NCBI RefSeq assembly: GCF_013344475.1
Contig: NZ_JABUOU010000006.1
Location: forward strand, 62,001-126,000
DNA length: 64,000 nucleotides
Direction of reading: 5' to 3'
Source of the DNA: Martelella limonii
GTDB lineage: Bacteria > Pseudomonadota > Alphaproteobacteria > Rhizobiales > Rhizobiaceae
The translations under genes and the position numbers were made by a program. Within the stretch, counting starts at the first letter, position 1. Each line of letters starts with the position of its first letter. The notes below the pieces were generated by a model. That model was given only the letters and a program-made list of their open reading frames with translations, searched no databases and had not been told where the DNA came from. Below are positions 63,300 through 64,000 of the stretch, piece after piece.

Positions 63300-64000
63300 A
63301 TGCTTGGTAAATTACTTTCGCTTGCATCCATTGCGCTGGTCGGGACCGCCATCTTCATTGCCCCCGCCGAGGCCCGTTCGCTCGATGAGATCATTCAGTC
63401 CGGAACAATCCGGGTCGGGGTCAACCCGAACTTCCCGCCGATGAGCTCTTACGGGGAGAAGAACGAGCTGGAAGGCTTCGACATCGATGTCGGCAACAAG
63501 ATCGCCGAGTCGCTGGGCGTCAAGGCTGAGTTCGTGCCCACCGAAACCGCACAGCGCGTGCCATTCCTGGTCGCCGACCAGATCGACATCTCGCTTGGTG
63601 CGCTGACCCGCACCGCCGAGCGCGCCAAACTGATCGATTTCACCGTGCCCCTGCACACGGAATCGATGGCAGTGCTGACGACCGACAAGATTGACGCCAC
63701 AAGCTGGAAAGACCTCGACACCGCCGACATCACGCTGGTGAACATGCGTGGCAACTGGTCGGTGGACTTCCTGAAGGAACAGCTGCCGGCGTCGAAGGTC
63801 CTGCTGGTCGAGTCCAATGCCGATACGGTGCGGGCCATCGCCCAGGGCCGCGCCGACGCGCTGGTGGAGAACATCGACTTCTTCATGGCCTTCACGAAGA
63901 ACTATCCGAACGTCAACTGGAAGACGCTGGATGACACGATCTTCACCAATTATGACAGCATCGGCGTCGCCAAGGGCAATGACGGCCTGCGCCTGTTCCT
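63300..64000 (+). CDS. amino-acid ABC transporter substrate-binding protein (family 3), cut by window end
   Basis: An open frame of 233 codons that runs off the right edge. It begins with a signal peptide (MLGKLLSLASIALVGTAIF, cleavage near PAEARS) and shows the family-3 pattern SGTIRVGVNPNFPPMSS, EGFDIDVGNKIAE, DISLGALTRTAERAKLIDFT and later NMRGNWSVDFLKE. AGGAG lies 8 bases before the ATG. It should bind a polar amino acid or opine-like compound in the periplasm. Transporter permeases are expected just beyond the window. It follows the SDR gene after 144 bases. Confidence 0.92.
   Translation, partial: MLGKLLSLASIALVGTAIFIAPAEARSLDEIIQSGTIRVGVNPNFPPMSSYGEKNELEGFDIDVGNKIAESLGVKAEFVPTETAQRVPFLVADQIDISLGALTRTAERAKLIDFTVPLHTESMAVLTTDKIDATSWKDLDTADITLVNMRGNWSVDFLKEQLPASKVLLVESNADTVRAIAQGRADALVENIDFFMAFTKNYPNVNWKTLDDTIFTNYDSIGVAKGNDGLRLF

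Overview
The window looks like chromosome of a high-GC alphaproteobacterium of the order Hyphomicrobiales. The run obgE-proB-proA-nadD-rsfS-rlmH-envC-ctpA next to rplU-rpmA, the fused DppC-DppD transporter protein and the intergenic palindromes are all typical of Rhizobiaceae and relatives. The N-acetylglutaminylglutamine amide (NAGGN) osmolyte genes and an alkylsulfatase suggest a salt-exposed or marine member. A Martelella-like organism is a guess, not something the sequence proves.

Layout. 1-3190 (+): tail of the NAGGN amidotransferase, NAGGN synthetase and an M42-type peptidase. 3232-11220 (-): an oligopeptide-type ABC transporter with its own FadR-type regulator, then an acetamidase/formamidase. 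11472-13903 (-): phosphonate genes phnN, phnM and a 2H-phosphoesterase (DUF1045). 14141-23061 (-): the housekeeping block ctpA, envC, rlmH, rsfS, a PP2C-type phosphatase, nadD, proA, proB, obgE. 23180-25140 (-): two GNAT acetyltransferases, rpmA, rplU. 25467-27449 (-): a secreted alkylsulfatase. 27801-27890: tRNA-Ser(CGA). 28039-33330 (-): an accessory segment with a DUF6880 protein, a YqiK-type flotillin, a YqiJ-type OB-fold membrane protein and a PspA/IM30 protein. The PspA frame continues upstream, without a stop, into what looks like the N-terminal part of a TnpB (IS200/IS605 OrfB) protein.

33566-63999 is a catabolic region made of several transporter-plus-enzyme modules. The first is a polar amino-acid ABC transporter with a class-V PLP enzyme, divergent from GntR-DUF3830-LysR. 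The second is a TRAP transporter divergent from an HpaI-type aldolase. The third is a DapA-like lyase divergent from dihydropyrimidinase and an amine-oxidase-like flavoprotein. The fourth is a nine-gene operon (CUT1 ABC transporter, class-III aminotransferase, DapA-like, LysA-like and two SDR enzymes), divergent from succinate-semialdehyde dehydrogenase and an IclR regulator. The last is an opine-oxidase-like flavoprotein pair, divergent from an SDR and a family-3 binding protein cut off by the window end.

Most neighbours within a module overlap by 1-8 bases, which implies translational coupling. Three transporter operons carry a strong palindrome exactly between the binding-protein gene and the next permease gene. 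The divergent promoter regions carry clear inverted repeats that are candidate operators. The most unusual observation is the TnpB-like segment in frame with pspA. Next are the uncharacterised nine-gene catabolic operon and its mirrored operator pair.
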